Of a stretch of 64,000 nucleotides of DNA, positions 8,754 to 17,071 are shown piece after piece; within the stretch, counting starts at the first letter, position 1, and each line of letters opens with the position of its first letter. The stretch spans positions 94,676 through 158,675 of the forward strand of contig JANXBZ010000002.1 of assembly GCA_025060475.1 (NCBI GenBank). The letters are read 5' to 3'. The notes below the pieces were generated by a model. That model ran no database searches, had not been told where the DNA came from, and saw only the letters and a program-made list of their open reading frames with translations. The translations under genes were made by a program, and so were the position numbers. Origin of the DNA: Dictyoglomus sp. Lineage in GTDB: Bacteria; Dictyoglomota; Dictyoglomia; Dictyoglomales; Dictyoglomaceae.

Positions 8754-8776
8754 ATTATACCAAAACATGGTATAAT
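8754..8776. promoter_or_regulatory. Palindrome containing back-to-back -10 boxes of divergent promoters
   Basis: A perfect 9-bp inverted repeat ATTATACCA/TGGTATAAT (8754-8762 and 8768-8776) has a 5-nt centre. Each arm contains a TATAAT box pointing outward, toward the cyclase gene (+) and the small basic protein gene (-). It could be simply overlapping divergent promoters or an operator for a repressor of both. Confidence 0.55.
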
Positions 8777-8806
8777 TTAACTAAACAAAATTGTCGAGGT
8801 GAAAAT

Positions 8807-9409
8807 ATGAGTAAATTTGAAATAATAGATCTCACCTTAGAACTTTCACCCGATATGATTTTTCCTGAAGAATCTCATTCTATTTTTAAACTAAGCGAAT
8901 TAGGCAAGACAAGTTTTTGGAATTCTCCTTTTTATAAAATAGAAATTTCATCTCATACAGGCACTTATATAGAAATTCCTTGGAATGAATTTCCAAAGGA
9001 TTTCCTTTTAAGGGAAGCTGTTGTTGTAGATTTATCAGAGATTTGGATGAGAGATGTAATTACCGAAGCAAAGTTTGAGAATTTATATATAGATGGGGGA
9101 ATGGGAGTTATTTTAAAAACAAAATGGTATTCTCGTTGGACATCTGGAGAAATATTTAAAGATTACCCTGTGCTTTCTCTTCCTGCATGCAATATTCTAA
9201 TTGAAAAAAGAATAAAATTTATTGGAGTCGATTTTCCCATAAGTAAAGAAGCTCATGATTTATTTTTATCTAGAGATATCTTTCTAATTCATAATCTCTA
9301 TAATCTTCTTTCCATTAAAAAGGAAAAGATTTTTTTAGTAATTGCTCCATTGAGCATTAAAGCTTTAAAAATTATTCCCTCAAGAGTTTTTGCGCTTCAA
9401 CCTGTTTAA
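8807..9409 (+). CDS. Cyclase-family (kynurenine formamidase-like) protein with altered metal motif
   Basis: 200 residues resembling the PF04199 cyclase/formamidase fold: IIDLTLELSPDM at the N-terminus, as in family starts, then a motif aligned with the metal-binding HxGTHxDxPxH. Here it reads H50-T-G-T-Y54-I-E56-I-P-W-N60, so His, Asp and the final His are replaced by Tyr, Glu and Asn. FIGVDFPISKEAH later matches the second family block. A loss of, or change in, metal chemistry is inferred. It is preceded by GAGGTG and ends 4 nt inside the convergent ftsB gene. Cytoplasmic, function unknown. Confidence 0.7.
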   Translation: MSKFEIIDLTLELSPDMIFPEESHSIFKLSELGKTSFWNSPFYKIEISSHTGTYIEIPWNEFPKDFLLREAVVVDLSEIWMRDVITEAKFENLYIDGGMGVILKTKWYSRWTSGEIFKDYPVLSLPACNILIEKRIKFIGVDFPISKEAHDLFLSRDIFLIHNLYNLLSIKKEKIFLVIAPLSIKALKIIPSRVFALQPV

Positions 9410-9699
9410 TTTTTAGAGTTTTTTTCAATAATGAGAATAGGAATTTCGCCGGGTCTCACCATAAATAGTTTTTCTCTAGCTAGTTTTTCTATAATATACG
9501 GATCATTAAGGTTATTAACTATTTCCTTGAGGTCTTCTACTTCCTTAATTAATTTTTCATATCTTTTTTTATTTCTTTCCAGCTCTTTTTTATAATAAAA
9601 GTAGTCCTTAATTCCAAAATAAAATGATGGAAAGAGATATAAAATTATAAGAATTAGAAATATTCTATTGTATTTTTTCTTACGTTGTGCGGATAACAC
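9406..9699 (-). CDS. ftsB: FtsB/DivIC-type septum formation initiator
   Basis: 97 residues with the standard layout: a short basic N-terminus (QRKKKYNR), a single TM helix near 13-29, then a coiled coil (KKELERNKKRYEKLIKEVEDL), and the family ending DPYIIEKLAREKLFMVRPGEI. FtsB/DivIC is a small bitopic component of the divisome that partners FtsL. The GTG start at 9699 lies 20 nt inside the end of pyk, next to GAGG, so the two are translationally linked. Confidence 0.9.
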   Translation of the reverse strand: MLSAQRKKKYNRIFLILIILYLFPSFYFGIKDYFYYKKELERNKKRYEKLIKEVEDLKEIVNNLNDPYIIEKLAREKLFMVRPGEIPILIIEKNSKN

Positions 9700-11422
9700 C
9701 TCTATATATCACCCCTCTTTCAGGATCTATAGTAATTATCTCTCCATGAGATAATTTATCTCTTATCTTTCCTGTGCCAACTATAATTCCTAAACCTTTA
9801 CTTCTCCAAGGAATAAGATCTGGGGGAAGTTTTCTACTCTCTATAACTAAACCTCTTATTTTATCTAATATAGCAATAAGTTCTGGAAAGAAATCTGAAA
9901 TAATAAGAATGTCCCCCTCTTGAGCTTTACTAAACACTTCTTTCTCGTTCTCTGGAATACATGCTCTTGCAGTTTTAGTTTCACCACCTAGTCCATGCCC
10001 CTTTCCAATGATCTCAGATATTACATGAACTTTTATTAAGTTTGTCATTCCTGAGATTCCCATGGGAATTCCTGCAGTAATTACTACTGTATCGCCACTT
10101 TTTATATAATTTTTTTGTAAAAGAATTCTTGTAGATTTCTCAAACATTTCATCGGTAGTATAAAAGACTTCAGTAAGGAGAGGAATTACACCCCAAGATA
10201 AGTTTAATCTTCTTTGAACTTCAGGAAAATGAGTTATAGCGAAAATAGGAGAAAAAGGCCTGTATTTTGATATCTGTTGTGCAGTAAAGCCACTATGGGT
10301 TGCAGTGATTATAGCTTTTGCTTTTATTTGACGAGATATTTCACATGCAGAATAAGTGATTGACTGAGTTATGTTTTCATCAGAGGGAGGAATTAAAAAG
10401 CTTTCATAGGGAAATTCCTCTTCTACTTTTCTTGCTATTTTATCCATCATTTTCAAACTTAAAACAGGATATTTTCCAACAGCAGTTTCATTTGAGAGCA
10501 TAACTGCATCTGTTCCATCTAATATGGCGTTGGCAACGTCACTAACTTCTGCTCTTGTAGGAGTGGGATTATTTACCATGGAACTTAGCATTTGGGTTGC
10601 AGTTATTACTGGTTTTCCTGAAATTCTTGCTTCTTTTATAATTCTTTTTTGTAATAAAGGAACATTTTCATTAGAAATCTCAACCGCAAGGTCACCCCTT
10701 GCCACCATAATACCGTCAGAAACCTCTAAAATTTCTCTAAAATTTTGTATAGCTTCTCTTTTTTCAATTTTGGCAATTACTGGAATTCTTGCATTATATA
10801 ATTCTAAGAACTCTTTTAATTCCAAAATATCTCCAGCTTTTTTTACAAAGGATAAAGCAATGAAATCTACACCTTTTTCTATTCCAAAGAGGACATCCCT
10901 TTTATCCTTTTCTGTAAGCGCAGATACCCTTAATTCAGAATCAGGGAAATTTACTCCCTTCTTTTCCCATAATTCTCCACCATGAATTACTCTACATATA
11001 ACTTTGTCTTTTTTTATTTTCTCTATTCTAAGCTCTATTAAGCCATCATCTAATAAGATTCTTTCTCCTTCTTTTAAATCTTCCGAAAGATAAGGATAAT
11101 TAATATAAGCTATTTTTTCATTTCCTATACATTCTTCAGAAGTTAAACAGAATTCCTGTCCATCTTCAAGAAAAATCTTTTCTTTTTCAAATTTTCCAAT
11201 TCTTATTTTAGGACCTTGAAGATCTTGAAGAATGGCAACACTTTTATCTAATTCTTCAGATATTTTTCTTATAAGCTCAATTCTTTTGCCATGAACTTCA
11301 TAATCTCCATGAGAAAAATTTAATCTTGCTACATCCATCCCACAAGAGATGAGTTCTCTTAATGTTTTTTCATCTTCACTTGCAGGTCCGATGGTACACA
11401 CTATTTTTGTTCTTCTGAACAA
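9680..11422 (-). CDS. pyk: Pyruvate kinase with C-terminal PEP-utiliser-like domain
   Basis: 580 residues. The first 470 are standard pyruvate kinase: TKIVCTIGPAS at the start, ARLNFSHGD, the SFVKKAGD active-site lysine region, MVARGDLAVEI, the substrate loop TATQMLSSM, and an allosteric C-domain. Residues about 475-580 form an extra domain as in Geobacillus pyruvate kinase, related to the swivelling phosphohistidine domain of PEP-utilising enzymes. The TSHA histidine motif is absent (the segment reads RKLPPDLIPW), so it is not a phosphocarrier. The TTG start at 11422 is chosen because GGGGTGA lies 6 nt upstream and the frame begins FRRTKIVCTIGP. It sits in a same-strand series with the 72-aa gene and nucleotidase. 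Confidence 0.96.
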   Translation of the reverse strand: MFRRTKIVCTIGPASEDEKTLRELISCGMDVARLNFSHGDYEVHGKRIELIRKISEELDKSVAILQDLQGPKIRIGKFEKEKIFLEDGQEFCLTSEECIGNEKIAYINYPYLSEDLKEGERILLDDGLIELRIEKIKKDKVICRVIHGGELWEKKGVNFPDSELRVSALTEKDKRDVLFGIEKGVDFIALSFVKKAGDILELKEFLELYNARIPVIAKIEKREAIQNFREILEVSDGIMVARGDLAVEISNENVPLLQKRIIKEARISGKPVITATQMLSSMVNNPTPTRAEVSDVANAILDGTDAVMLSNETAVGKYPVLSLKMMDKIARKVEEEFPYESFLIPPSDENITQSITYSACEISRQIKAKAIITATHSGFTAQQISKYRPFSPIFAITHFPEVQRRLNLSWGVIPLLTEVFYTTDEMFEKSTRILLQKNYIKSGDTVVITAGIPMGISGMTNLIKVHVISEIIGKGHGLGGETKTARACIPENEKEVFSKAQEGDILIISDFFPELIAILDKIRGLVIESRKLPPDLIPWRSKGLGIIVGTGKIRDKLSHGEIITIDPERGVIYRGVIRTT

Positions 11423-11428
11423 CCTTTT

Positions 11429-11647
11429 TCACCCCTTTATCTCTTTTGTGTAAATTTTTGCTCCCTCATATAAAGCGCCTTCTAATCCAATCTCAAATCC
11501 ATTCTCATCTAACACTATACATTCTCCATTTTCACAAGATTTATAAAGAAAATAATCAAAAGAAATCAAGGCATGCTTTACCTGCATGCCTTGATAGATT
11601 TTTACCGGTTTGTTATTTACGTAAACAGTAATAATTTCAACCATCAT
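11429..11647 (-). CDS. Small beta-grasp-like protein, 72 aa
   Basis: The N-terminal half (ITVYVNNKPVKIYQGMQVKHAL) matches the first hairpin and helix of beta-grasp ferredoxin-like domains (VxVNGxxVxxxxGxTVxxAL), and the end (GAKIYTKEI) fits the last strand. Only two cysteines are present, spaced C-E-N-G-E-C, so a complete 2Fe-2S ligand set is lacking. The start codon overlaps the nucleotidase stop as ATGA, implying translational coupling, and pyk follows 6 nt downstream. The function is unknown; a sulphur-carrier or protein-interaction role would be speculation. Confidence 0.7.
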   Translation of the reverse strand: MMVEIITVYVNNKPVKIYQGMQVKHALISFDYFLYKSCENGECIVLDENGFEIGLEGALYEGAKIYTKEIKG

Positions 11648-13161
11648 TTTATTATAACACTTCTTCCTTCAACCTTTGGAGAAATGGGAGAATATTTCTT
11701 TAAATATTCTACAAAGACATCCCTTAGCATATCTCCGTAAACTAAATTTTTTCCCTCTTTGAAAGTTACGAAATTATCTCCACCTGCAGCTAAAAAGTCA
11801 TTGGTTACTACTTTATATACCTTATCAAGTTCTAAGGGTTTATCTCCAACAAGTACTTCTACAACTCTTTGTCCTATAGGTTTTCTCATATCATATTTTA
11901 CCTTTAATCCTGATTGTTGCAATATTCCCTTTTCTAAAGTAGCACTCTGCTCTAAAAGTTTTAAGATCTGTGCTCCAGTAAGATCCATGACTACCAATAC
12001 ATTATCAAAGGGAAGAAGAGTGTAGACCAATTCCATAGTAATAGGTCCTTTATTTATATCTGTTCTTATTCCTCCACTATTTTGAAAAGCAATATCTGCC
12101 TTTGCTGCTTCTCTCATAGCATCACATATTACATTTCCTACATTGGATTCTTCGTTATAGTTTCTTACTAGATTTACTAAGGTTTCTCCTACCACCTTTG
12201 CAAATTCGTCCTTTAATTGATTATTATATTTTTCCACAATTTGAGCTACTTTTTCGTCAAATTTGTTTTCAGGTCCAGCAAAAACAGTTTTTAAGGCATT
12301 TTCTTTTGTATAACCTAAAATCATATATGTATCAGGCTGAATTTTTAATTCTAAAACTCCTAGATATATTCCATTATATCCTGCCTGAGTTATGATTACT
12401 CCTCTAACTACTACTGGATTAGTAACTACAGTATGACTATGTCCTCCAACTATAACATCAATACCTGATACTTTTTCTGCTAATTTTTTATCCGCTTCAA
12501 ATCCTAAATGGGAAAGAACTATTACTAAATTTGCTCCCTTTTTCCTTACTTCATCAATTATTTTTGGAAGAACTTCTGCTGGATCTTTAAAAATTAAATT
12601 TTGTACATAATCAGGTTTTGTAATATATGCAGTTTCTGGAGTTATTAATCCAATAACTGCAATCTTTAATCCTTTCCTTTCAAGAATTACATAAGGCTTC
12701 AAATAAGATGGGTAATTTCCATTTTTATCGAGAATATTTGCAGAAAGATAGGGAAATTTAGAAAGAGAAACTAATTTCTGTAAAGTTTCCTGTCCCCAAT
12801 CAAACTCATGATTCCCAACTGCCATGGCATCAAAATTAAGAATATTCATTATTTCAACTACAGGTTCTCCTCTAAATATGTTAGATTGGGGTGTTCCTTG
12901 AAACATGTCTCCTGCAGAAAGAAGAATAGTTCCCTCAGGATTTTTAGATCTTTCTTCCTTTATCAACTGAGCAAGATAAGCCACACCGCTTACTGGAACT
13001 TTTTCACTTATACTTCTCACAGTATATGGAAGAAGTCTTCCGTGAAAATCATTAATATGAAGAATTGTTAAATTTATGCTGGGAACAGACTGAGCAAAAA
13101 TAAAAGAGAAAAGAATAAAAATAGCTAAGGAGATAATTAAGGATTTTATAAATTTTTTCAT
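11644..13161 (-). CDS. Secreted 5'-nucleotidase / 2',3'-cyclic phosphodiesterase (UshA family)
   Basis: 505 residues with a signal peptide (about 1-24, ending FIFAQS). The N-terminal calcineurin-like phosphoesterase carries the dimetal motifs ILHINDFHG, SAGDMFQG, VGNHEFDWG and VGGHSHT. The C-terminal nucleotide-binding domain has FQNSGGIRTDI and the AAGGDNF motif. Family members dephosphorylate extracellular nucleotides for salvage. Length and both domains are complete. The ribosome binding site GGGAGGT precedes the ATG at 13161. Confidence 0.93.
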   Translation of the reverse strand: MKKFIKSLIISLAIFILFSFIFAQSVPSINLTILHINDFHGRLLPYTVRSISEKVPVSGVAYLAQLIKEERSKNPEGTILLSAGDMFQGTPQSNIFRGEPVVEIMNILNFDAMAVGNHEFDWGQETLQKLVSLSKFPYLSANILDKNGNYPSYLKPYVILERKGLKIAVIGLITPETAYITKPDYVQNLIFKDPAEVLPKIIDEVRKKGANLVIVLSHLGFEADKKLAEKVSGIDVIVGGHSHTVVTNPVVVRGVIITQAGYNGIYLGVLELKIQPDTYMILGYTKENALKTVFAGPENKFDEKVAQIVEKYNNQLKDEFAKVVGETLVNLVRNYNEESNVGNVICDAMREAAKADIAFQNSGGIRTDINKGPITMELVYTLLPFDNVLVVMDLTGAQILKLLEQSATLEKGILQQSGLKVKYDMRKPIGQRVVEVLVGDKPLELDKVYKVVTNDFLAAGGDNFVTFKEGKNLVYGDMLRDVFVEYLKKYSPISPKVEGRSVIIK

Positions 13162-13216
13162 AAAATATACCTCCCAGAAAGATTTTATGATTTAATTTTA
13201 CACTAAATATATATTC

Positions 13217-14425
13217 TTAAAAATTAAAAATTTTTAAAAAAAAGTTAAAAATTATTAAAATAATTCCTGCTTTTATTACTTCTGGATAAAGCTTATTCCA
13301 CTCTGCTTGATAATACTCCCTTGTCAAGACTAAGCATAAATGAGCAGGAGACATCATAACTCCAATATAACCACTTATAAAAGAAAAAGTAACCCACTTT
13401 ATGCTTTCTCCATAGGGTATAAGAGAAAGAATAATAGGAAAGGTTATTCCGATAGAAGCCTGAGTTACTCCAGTAAGAAGTCCCACTAGAAAGGGTAGGG
13501 TGAAGAAAATTATAATTAAGGGAATATTTAAGGAAGAAAAGAAGTAAGAAATATCACTAACGGCATTTACTCTTTCCAAAAGTCCCTTAAAAACCATTAC
13601 CGCAATAATCAACAGTAGATTTTCTATTTTTAGAGATTCTATTAGAGTATTTTTAATTTCTAAAGGAGTATATCTAAAGATCAATAATAAAAGAATTAAT
13701 ATTAATAAAAGAACAAAAAGAATATCAAAATGAAGAACTAAAACAGAAAAAAGAATAATAATAAAAGGCCAGAAAGATGTGAAAAAATTAAATAACTCAT
13801 TTTTCCAATTACTTTCAGTAACCTCTTCTTTATTTAAAGATAACTTATAAAATCCTATAAAAAGTCCTATAATAAAAACAGCAAGACCATAAGGTAGTGC
13901 TTCTTTTATTAATATAGGTAATGATATCCCTGAGAGGGTAGAGGCTAAAATTATTCCTGGATATACAGGAAGAAAAGGTTCCCAAACATGTCTAAACCAG
14001 AAATTTAAAAATCCCTTCTTCTCAGGAGAGATATCATTTCCAGAAGATGCTTCTTCTAAGAGAGGCGCAGAGAAAAGGGCTCCTCCAACAGAAGGAAGAA
14101 GTCCCATAATCATAGGCATGGAAATTAAGGTAAGTCTTGGATCTTTGATGAGATTTTTTAGGGATTGGACCATATTTTTTAACATTTCTTTATTTCTTAA
14201 TATATTTTCTAATATGGCAATAAGGTAAAGAACAATAACGATCTTAAGAGTATTCCAAGAAATAGTCGAGGAAAGCGCAGATTTAAATATTTCTATTAAT
14301 GGAAGACCAAAACTCACACCTAGTATAAAACTTCCACCAAAAAGAGCCCAAACTAAGGGAAGTTTATTTATAATAGCGCTAACAATAAGAGCAAAAATAA
14401 TAGTTACTTTTAGAAATGCTATCAT
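13217..14425 (-). CDS. DUF401-family multi-pass membrane protein
   Basis: 402 residues with about ten hydrophobic helices and an internally repeated feel, typical of the ion-transporter-like DUF401 family (PF04165), which occurs mainly in thermophiles and archaea. Conserved-looking loops include MGLLPSVGGALFSAPLLEEAS and the C-terminal MMSPAHLCLVLTREYY, which resemble substrate-binding re-entrant regions of gluconate/dicarboxylate permeases. It is probably a secondary transporter with unknown substrate. It has its own GAGGTGATATGATATG start region and lies 56 nt upstream of the nucleotidase on the same strand. Confidence 0.8.
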   Translation of the reverse strand: MIAFLKVTIIFALIVSAIINKLPLVWALFGGSFILGVSFGLPLIEIFKSALSSTISWNTLKIVIVLYLIAILENILRNKEMLKNMVQSLKNLIKDPRLTLISMPMIMGLLPSVGGALFSAPLLEEASSGNDISPEKKGFLNFWFRHVWEPFLPVYPGIILASTLSGISLPILIKEALPYGLAVFIIGLFIGFYKLSLNKEEVTESNWKNELFNFFTSFWPFIIILFSVLVLHFDILFVLLLILILLLLIFRYTPLEIKNTLIESLKIENLLLIIAVMVFKGLLERVNAVSDISYFFSSLNIPLIIIFFTLPFLVGLLTGVTQASIGITFPIILSLIPYGESIKWVTFSFISGYIGVMMSPAHLCLVLTREYYQAEWNKLYPEVIKAGIILIIFNFFLKIFNF

Positions 14426-14522
14426 ATCATATCACCTCTATTCTTAGTTTAAATCTATAAAAAGTTTATATGGATAGTATTTTAGCAGTAATTAATCAAA
14501 AGAATCAAGAAAAAAGTAAAAA

Positions 14523-16067
14523 TCAAAAATCTACTATTTCTCCCTTATTAGGGAACAATACTTTGCAAAATCCTTTAAACTTTTCAAAAAAGTTTTTATT
14601 TTTAGTATGAATAGGAATAAGGATCTCTGGTTTTGAAGATTCAATTATTTCTATAATTCCTTCCTCATGAATATGTCCACTGGCGTGAAGAGGAGATTCT
14701 TCTCTTTTTTCTACCAAATTTCCTCTAATCTCTAAATTGAAATATTTCAACCAATTTTCTATTTTTTGTTGATCAATTCTCATCTCTTCGTTGTAGGCTT
14801 CACTGGAAGAAAAGATATATACTCCTGAATTGGGAAGAATATCAAGAAGAAGATGAAAATCGTAATAAGAAATACAGAGAATATAGTCCCTAGGATTTTT
14901 CTTAAGTTCTTCCGAATTTATGCCTTTTCCTTGAACTCTCATATATCTTTCTATAAGATTTTCCTCCCAAGTTTCGTACCTTCCTTTAGGCTCTAAATAA
15001 AAAGTAATATACTCATCCTCTAAAGGATCTGGAAAACCTAAAAGAGATAAAGATTCTAAAAGGTATATATCTTTTAAGGTCAATAATAGCTTTCTTCCTG
15101 TTTCTTTTCCTATCTCTAAAAAGGTTATTAATCTATCTATATTTCTAGAACCAAAGTCCGCGATAACATAGCTTTTTGCTGATTTTACAATTCTATATGC
15201 AGTTTCTTTCACATCATCTTCTGAATGAAGATTTTTTAAATCGGGATGGGTTCCTTCACATAATAGCACCTTTATGGGAATTTTTTTTAGCTCCTCTAAA
15301 AATTTTCTTGTAAGTTCTGCATTTCTCCCATGAATTCTTAAGTCACCAGTGTAAACAATCCAGCCTGAGGATGTTTTAACTCCAAAACTTAATGCTCCAG
15401 GAATGGAATGGTCTACAGGAAAAGCTTTTATTTCAAAGGGACCTAATCTTAATACTTCTTTTACTATTTCTAATTCTCTTTCTAATATTTCAAAAGAAGT
15501 TTTTCTTTCTATTTTTTTCCAAAAATTGATAATATCAGAATTCAATTTCTCTCCAAATACTGTATATGGTCTTTTTATGAAAACTCCCTTTTCTGTCTGA
15601 AGAATCCCATCCTTATATTCTCTTTTCTTAATAAGACAGAAATCTGAAAGATTTTTACTTGTATCTTCTAAACTTTTTATAATTAATGAAGAGGTAAGAG
15701 AAGTTATAATAGGAATATCATGAGCAATGTAAGATATATATCCCACATGATCTAGATGGGCATGAGAAATTAAAACACCAATAGGATCGACTTTTCTATA
15801 ATGATTATGATTTTTAAATTTATCAAAAAGACCAGGCAAAACTAAGTCATCTCTATATAAGCCCTCAAGGGGAGGAATAAGATTTAAATTTAATAGATCA
15901 TATATTCCTAAGATATTTCTTGGTCTTAAAAACTCATCAAAATATTTTCCTTCTTCATTAAAATTAATTCCAAAATCAAAAAGAATTGAAAAATTATTTT
16001 CTTCCAGCAAGATTTTATTTCCACCTATACAATCTACTCCATCATAGAAAATAAGTCTTGCTCCCAC
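14523..16067 (-). CDS. RNase J-like metallo-beta-lactamase/beta-CASP hydrolase
   Basis: 514 residues. The metallo-beta-lactamase metal motif is SHAHLDHVGY near residue 105, with VDHSIPG and YTGDLRIHG further on. Later blocks (LLCEGTHPD, then HASGHIHEEGI near the C-terminus) match beta-CASP nucleases such as RNase J. It is shorter than, and divergent from, canonical RNase J (about 555 aa) and lacks its C-terminal domain, so it may be a specialised RNA-processing enzyme. No signal peptide. The start at 16067 is preceded by AAGGTGGGAGC. Confidence 0.8.
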   Translation of the reverse strand: MGARLIFYDGVDCIGGNKILLEENNFSILFDFGINFNEEGKYFDEFLRPRNILGIYDLLNLNLIPPLEGLYRDDLVLPGLFDKFKNHNHYRKVDPIGVLISHAHLDHVGYISYIAHDIPIITSLTSSLIIKSLEDTSKNLSDFCLIKKREYKDGILQTEKGVFIKRPYTVFGEKLNSDIINFWKKIERKTSFEILERELEIVKEVLRLGPFEIKAFPVDHSIPGALSFGVKTSSGWIVYTGDLRIHGRNAELTRKFLEELKKIPIKVLLCEGTHPDLKNLHSEDDVKETAYRIVKSAKSYVIADFGSRNIDRLITFLEIGKETGRKLLLTLKDIYLLESLSLLGFPDPLEDEYITFYLEPKGRYETWEENLIERYMRVQGKGINSEELKKNPRDYILCISYYDFHLLLDILPNSGVYIFSSSEAYNEEMRIDQQKIENWLKYFNLEIRGNLVEKREESPLHASGHIHEEGIIEIIESSKPEILIPIHTKNKNFFEKFKGFCKVLFPNKGEIVDF

Positions 16068-16170
16068 CTTTAAACTCCCAAAAGGAAAAACTTAAATATA
16101 TTTTAACATTTCAAATACTAAAACTAGCTTTTCCAATAAAATAACCAAAAGCTATAACCTCAAGTTTAGG

Positions 16171-16299
16171 TCAAATATTTATCAAATATTTACACGTCCA
16201 TAGTTAAAACAATAAAAATTGAAAGCATTAAATATATATGCTACACTTATCTGTAAAATAGACTTAATTTATAGCATAGGTTGAATAATGTTTATTCAA
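16171..16299 (+). promoter_or_regulatory. Promoter and repeat-rich leader of the rhamnose/polysaccharide operon
   Basis: A sigma-70-type promoter TTGAAA (16219-16224), 17-bp spacer, TACACT (16242-16247) lies about 90 nt upstream of rmlA. Around it are an 11-bp tandem direct repeat TCAAATATTTA (16171-16181, 16182-16192), an inverted AGCAT/ATGCT pair inside the spacer, and a clean palindrome TTGAATAA-tgt-TTATTCAA (16281-16299) downstream of the predicted start. The palindrome could be an operator; no factor can be named. Confidence 0.6.
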
Positions 16300-16339
16300 A
16301 AAAGATTTTTCAATAAAAGAAGAGAGAAATTCTAAAACT

Positions 16340-17071
16340 ATGAAAGGAATCATATTAGCAGGGGGGACAGGCTCAAGATTAAGACCATTAACGAATGTGA
16401 CAAACAAACATCTTCTTCCTGTAGGAAGATATCCTATGATTTTTTATCCCATATATAAACTTAAGAAAGCAGGAATTTATGAAATATTGATAGTAACAGG
16501 AAGAGAGCATATGGGTGATGTGATAGAACTTTTAGGAAGTGGAAGAGATTTTGGAGTGGAGTTTACGTATAAAGTACAAGATGAAGCAGGAGGGATAGCA
16601 CAAGCTCTTGGGCTTGCAAGGCATTTTGTAGGAAATGATAGATGTGTAGTAATATTAGGAGATAACATATTTGAAGATGATATAACTCCATATGTAGAGA
16701 GATATAAGAAGCAAGAAAGAGGGGCAAAAATATTGTTAAAAGAGGTACCAGATCCTCATAGATTTGGAGTTCCTGAAATAAAAGATGGAAAAATAATAAA
16801 AATAGAAGAAAAACCCAAAGAACCAAAAAGTAGATATGCAGTAACAGGGATATACATGTATGACTCAGAAGTTTTTGAAATAATAAAGACTCTAAAGCCA
16901 TCTGCAAGAGGAGAGCTTGAAATAACTGATGTAAATAATGCTTATTTAGAAAGGGGAACATTAACCTATGATATCTTAAAGGGATGGTGGACAGATGCAG
17001 GAACTCCTGAATCTTTATTTAGAGCAAATCATCTTACTCAAGATATAATTTTAAATTTTAATGAAACATGA
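16340..17071 (+). CDS. rmlA: Glucose-1-phosphate thymidylyltransferase, short form
   Basis: 243 residues. Nucleotidyltransferase signature GIILAGGTGSRLRPLT at the N-terminus, then NKHLLPVG and VILGDNIFEDD (metal site), and WWTDAGTP near the end. It makes dTDP-glucose from glucose-1-phosphate and dTTP, the first step to dTDP-rhamnose. It is about 50 residues shorter than E. coli RmlA, lacking the C-terminal allosteric/tetramer segment, as in the short RmlA type of many thermophiles and archaea. It overlaps rmlD by 4 nt (ATGA). Confidence 0.92.
   Translation: MKGIILAGGTGSRLRPLTNVTNKHLLPVGRYPMIFYPIYKLKKAGIYEILIVTGREHMGDVIELLGSGRDFGVEFTYKVQDEAGGIAQALGLARHFVGNDRCVVILGDNIFEDDITPYVERYKKQERGAKILLKEVPDPHRFGVPEIKDGKIIKIEEKPKEPKSRYAVTGIYMYDSEVFEIIKTLKPSARGELEITDVNNAYLERGTLTYDILKGWWTDAGTPESLFRANHLTQDIILNFNET

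Noticed and set aside
10524..10985. Plus-strand frame within pyruvate kinase
   Set aside because: Shadow of pyk; no ribosome binding site or recognisable domain.
16131..16156. AGCTTTT/AAAAGCT hairpin upstream of the rml promoter
   Set aside because: Seven A/T-rich base pairs with a 14-nt loop are too weak to interpret in such AT-rich DNA.
16563..16961. Long antisense frame inside rmlA
   Set aside because: Leu/His-rich composition typical of antisense to AT-rich coding DNA; rmlA motifs are clear on the other strand.
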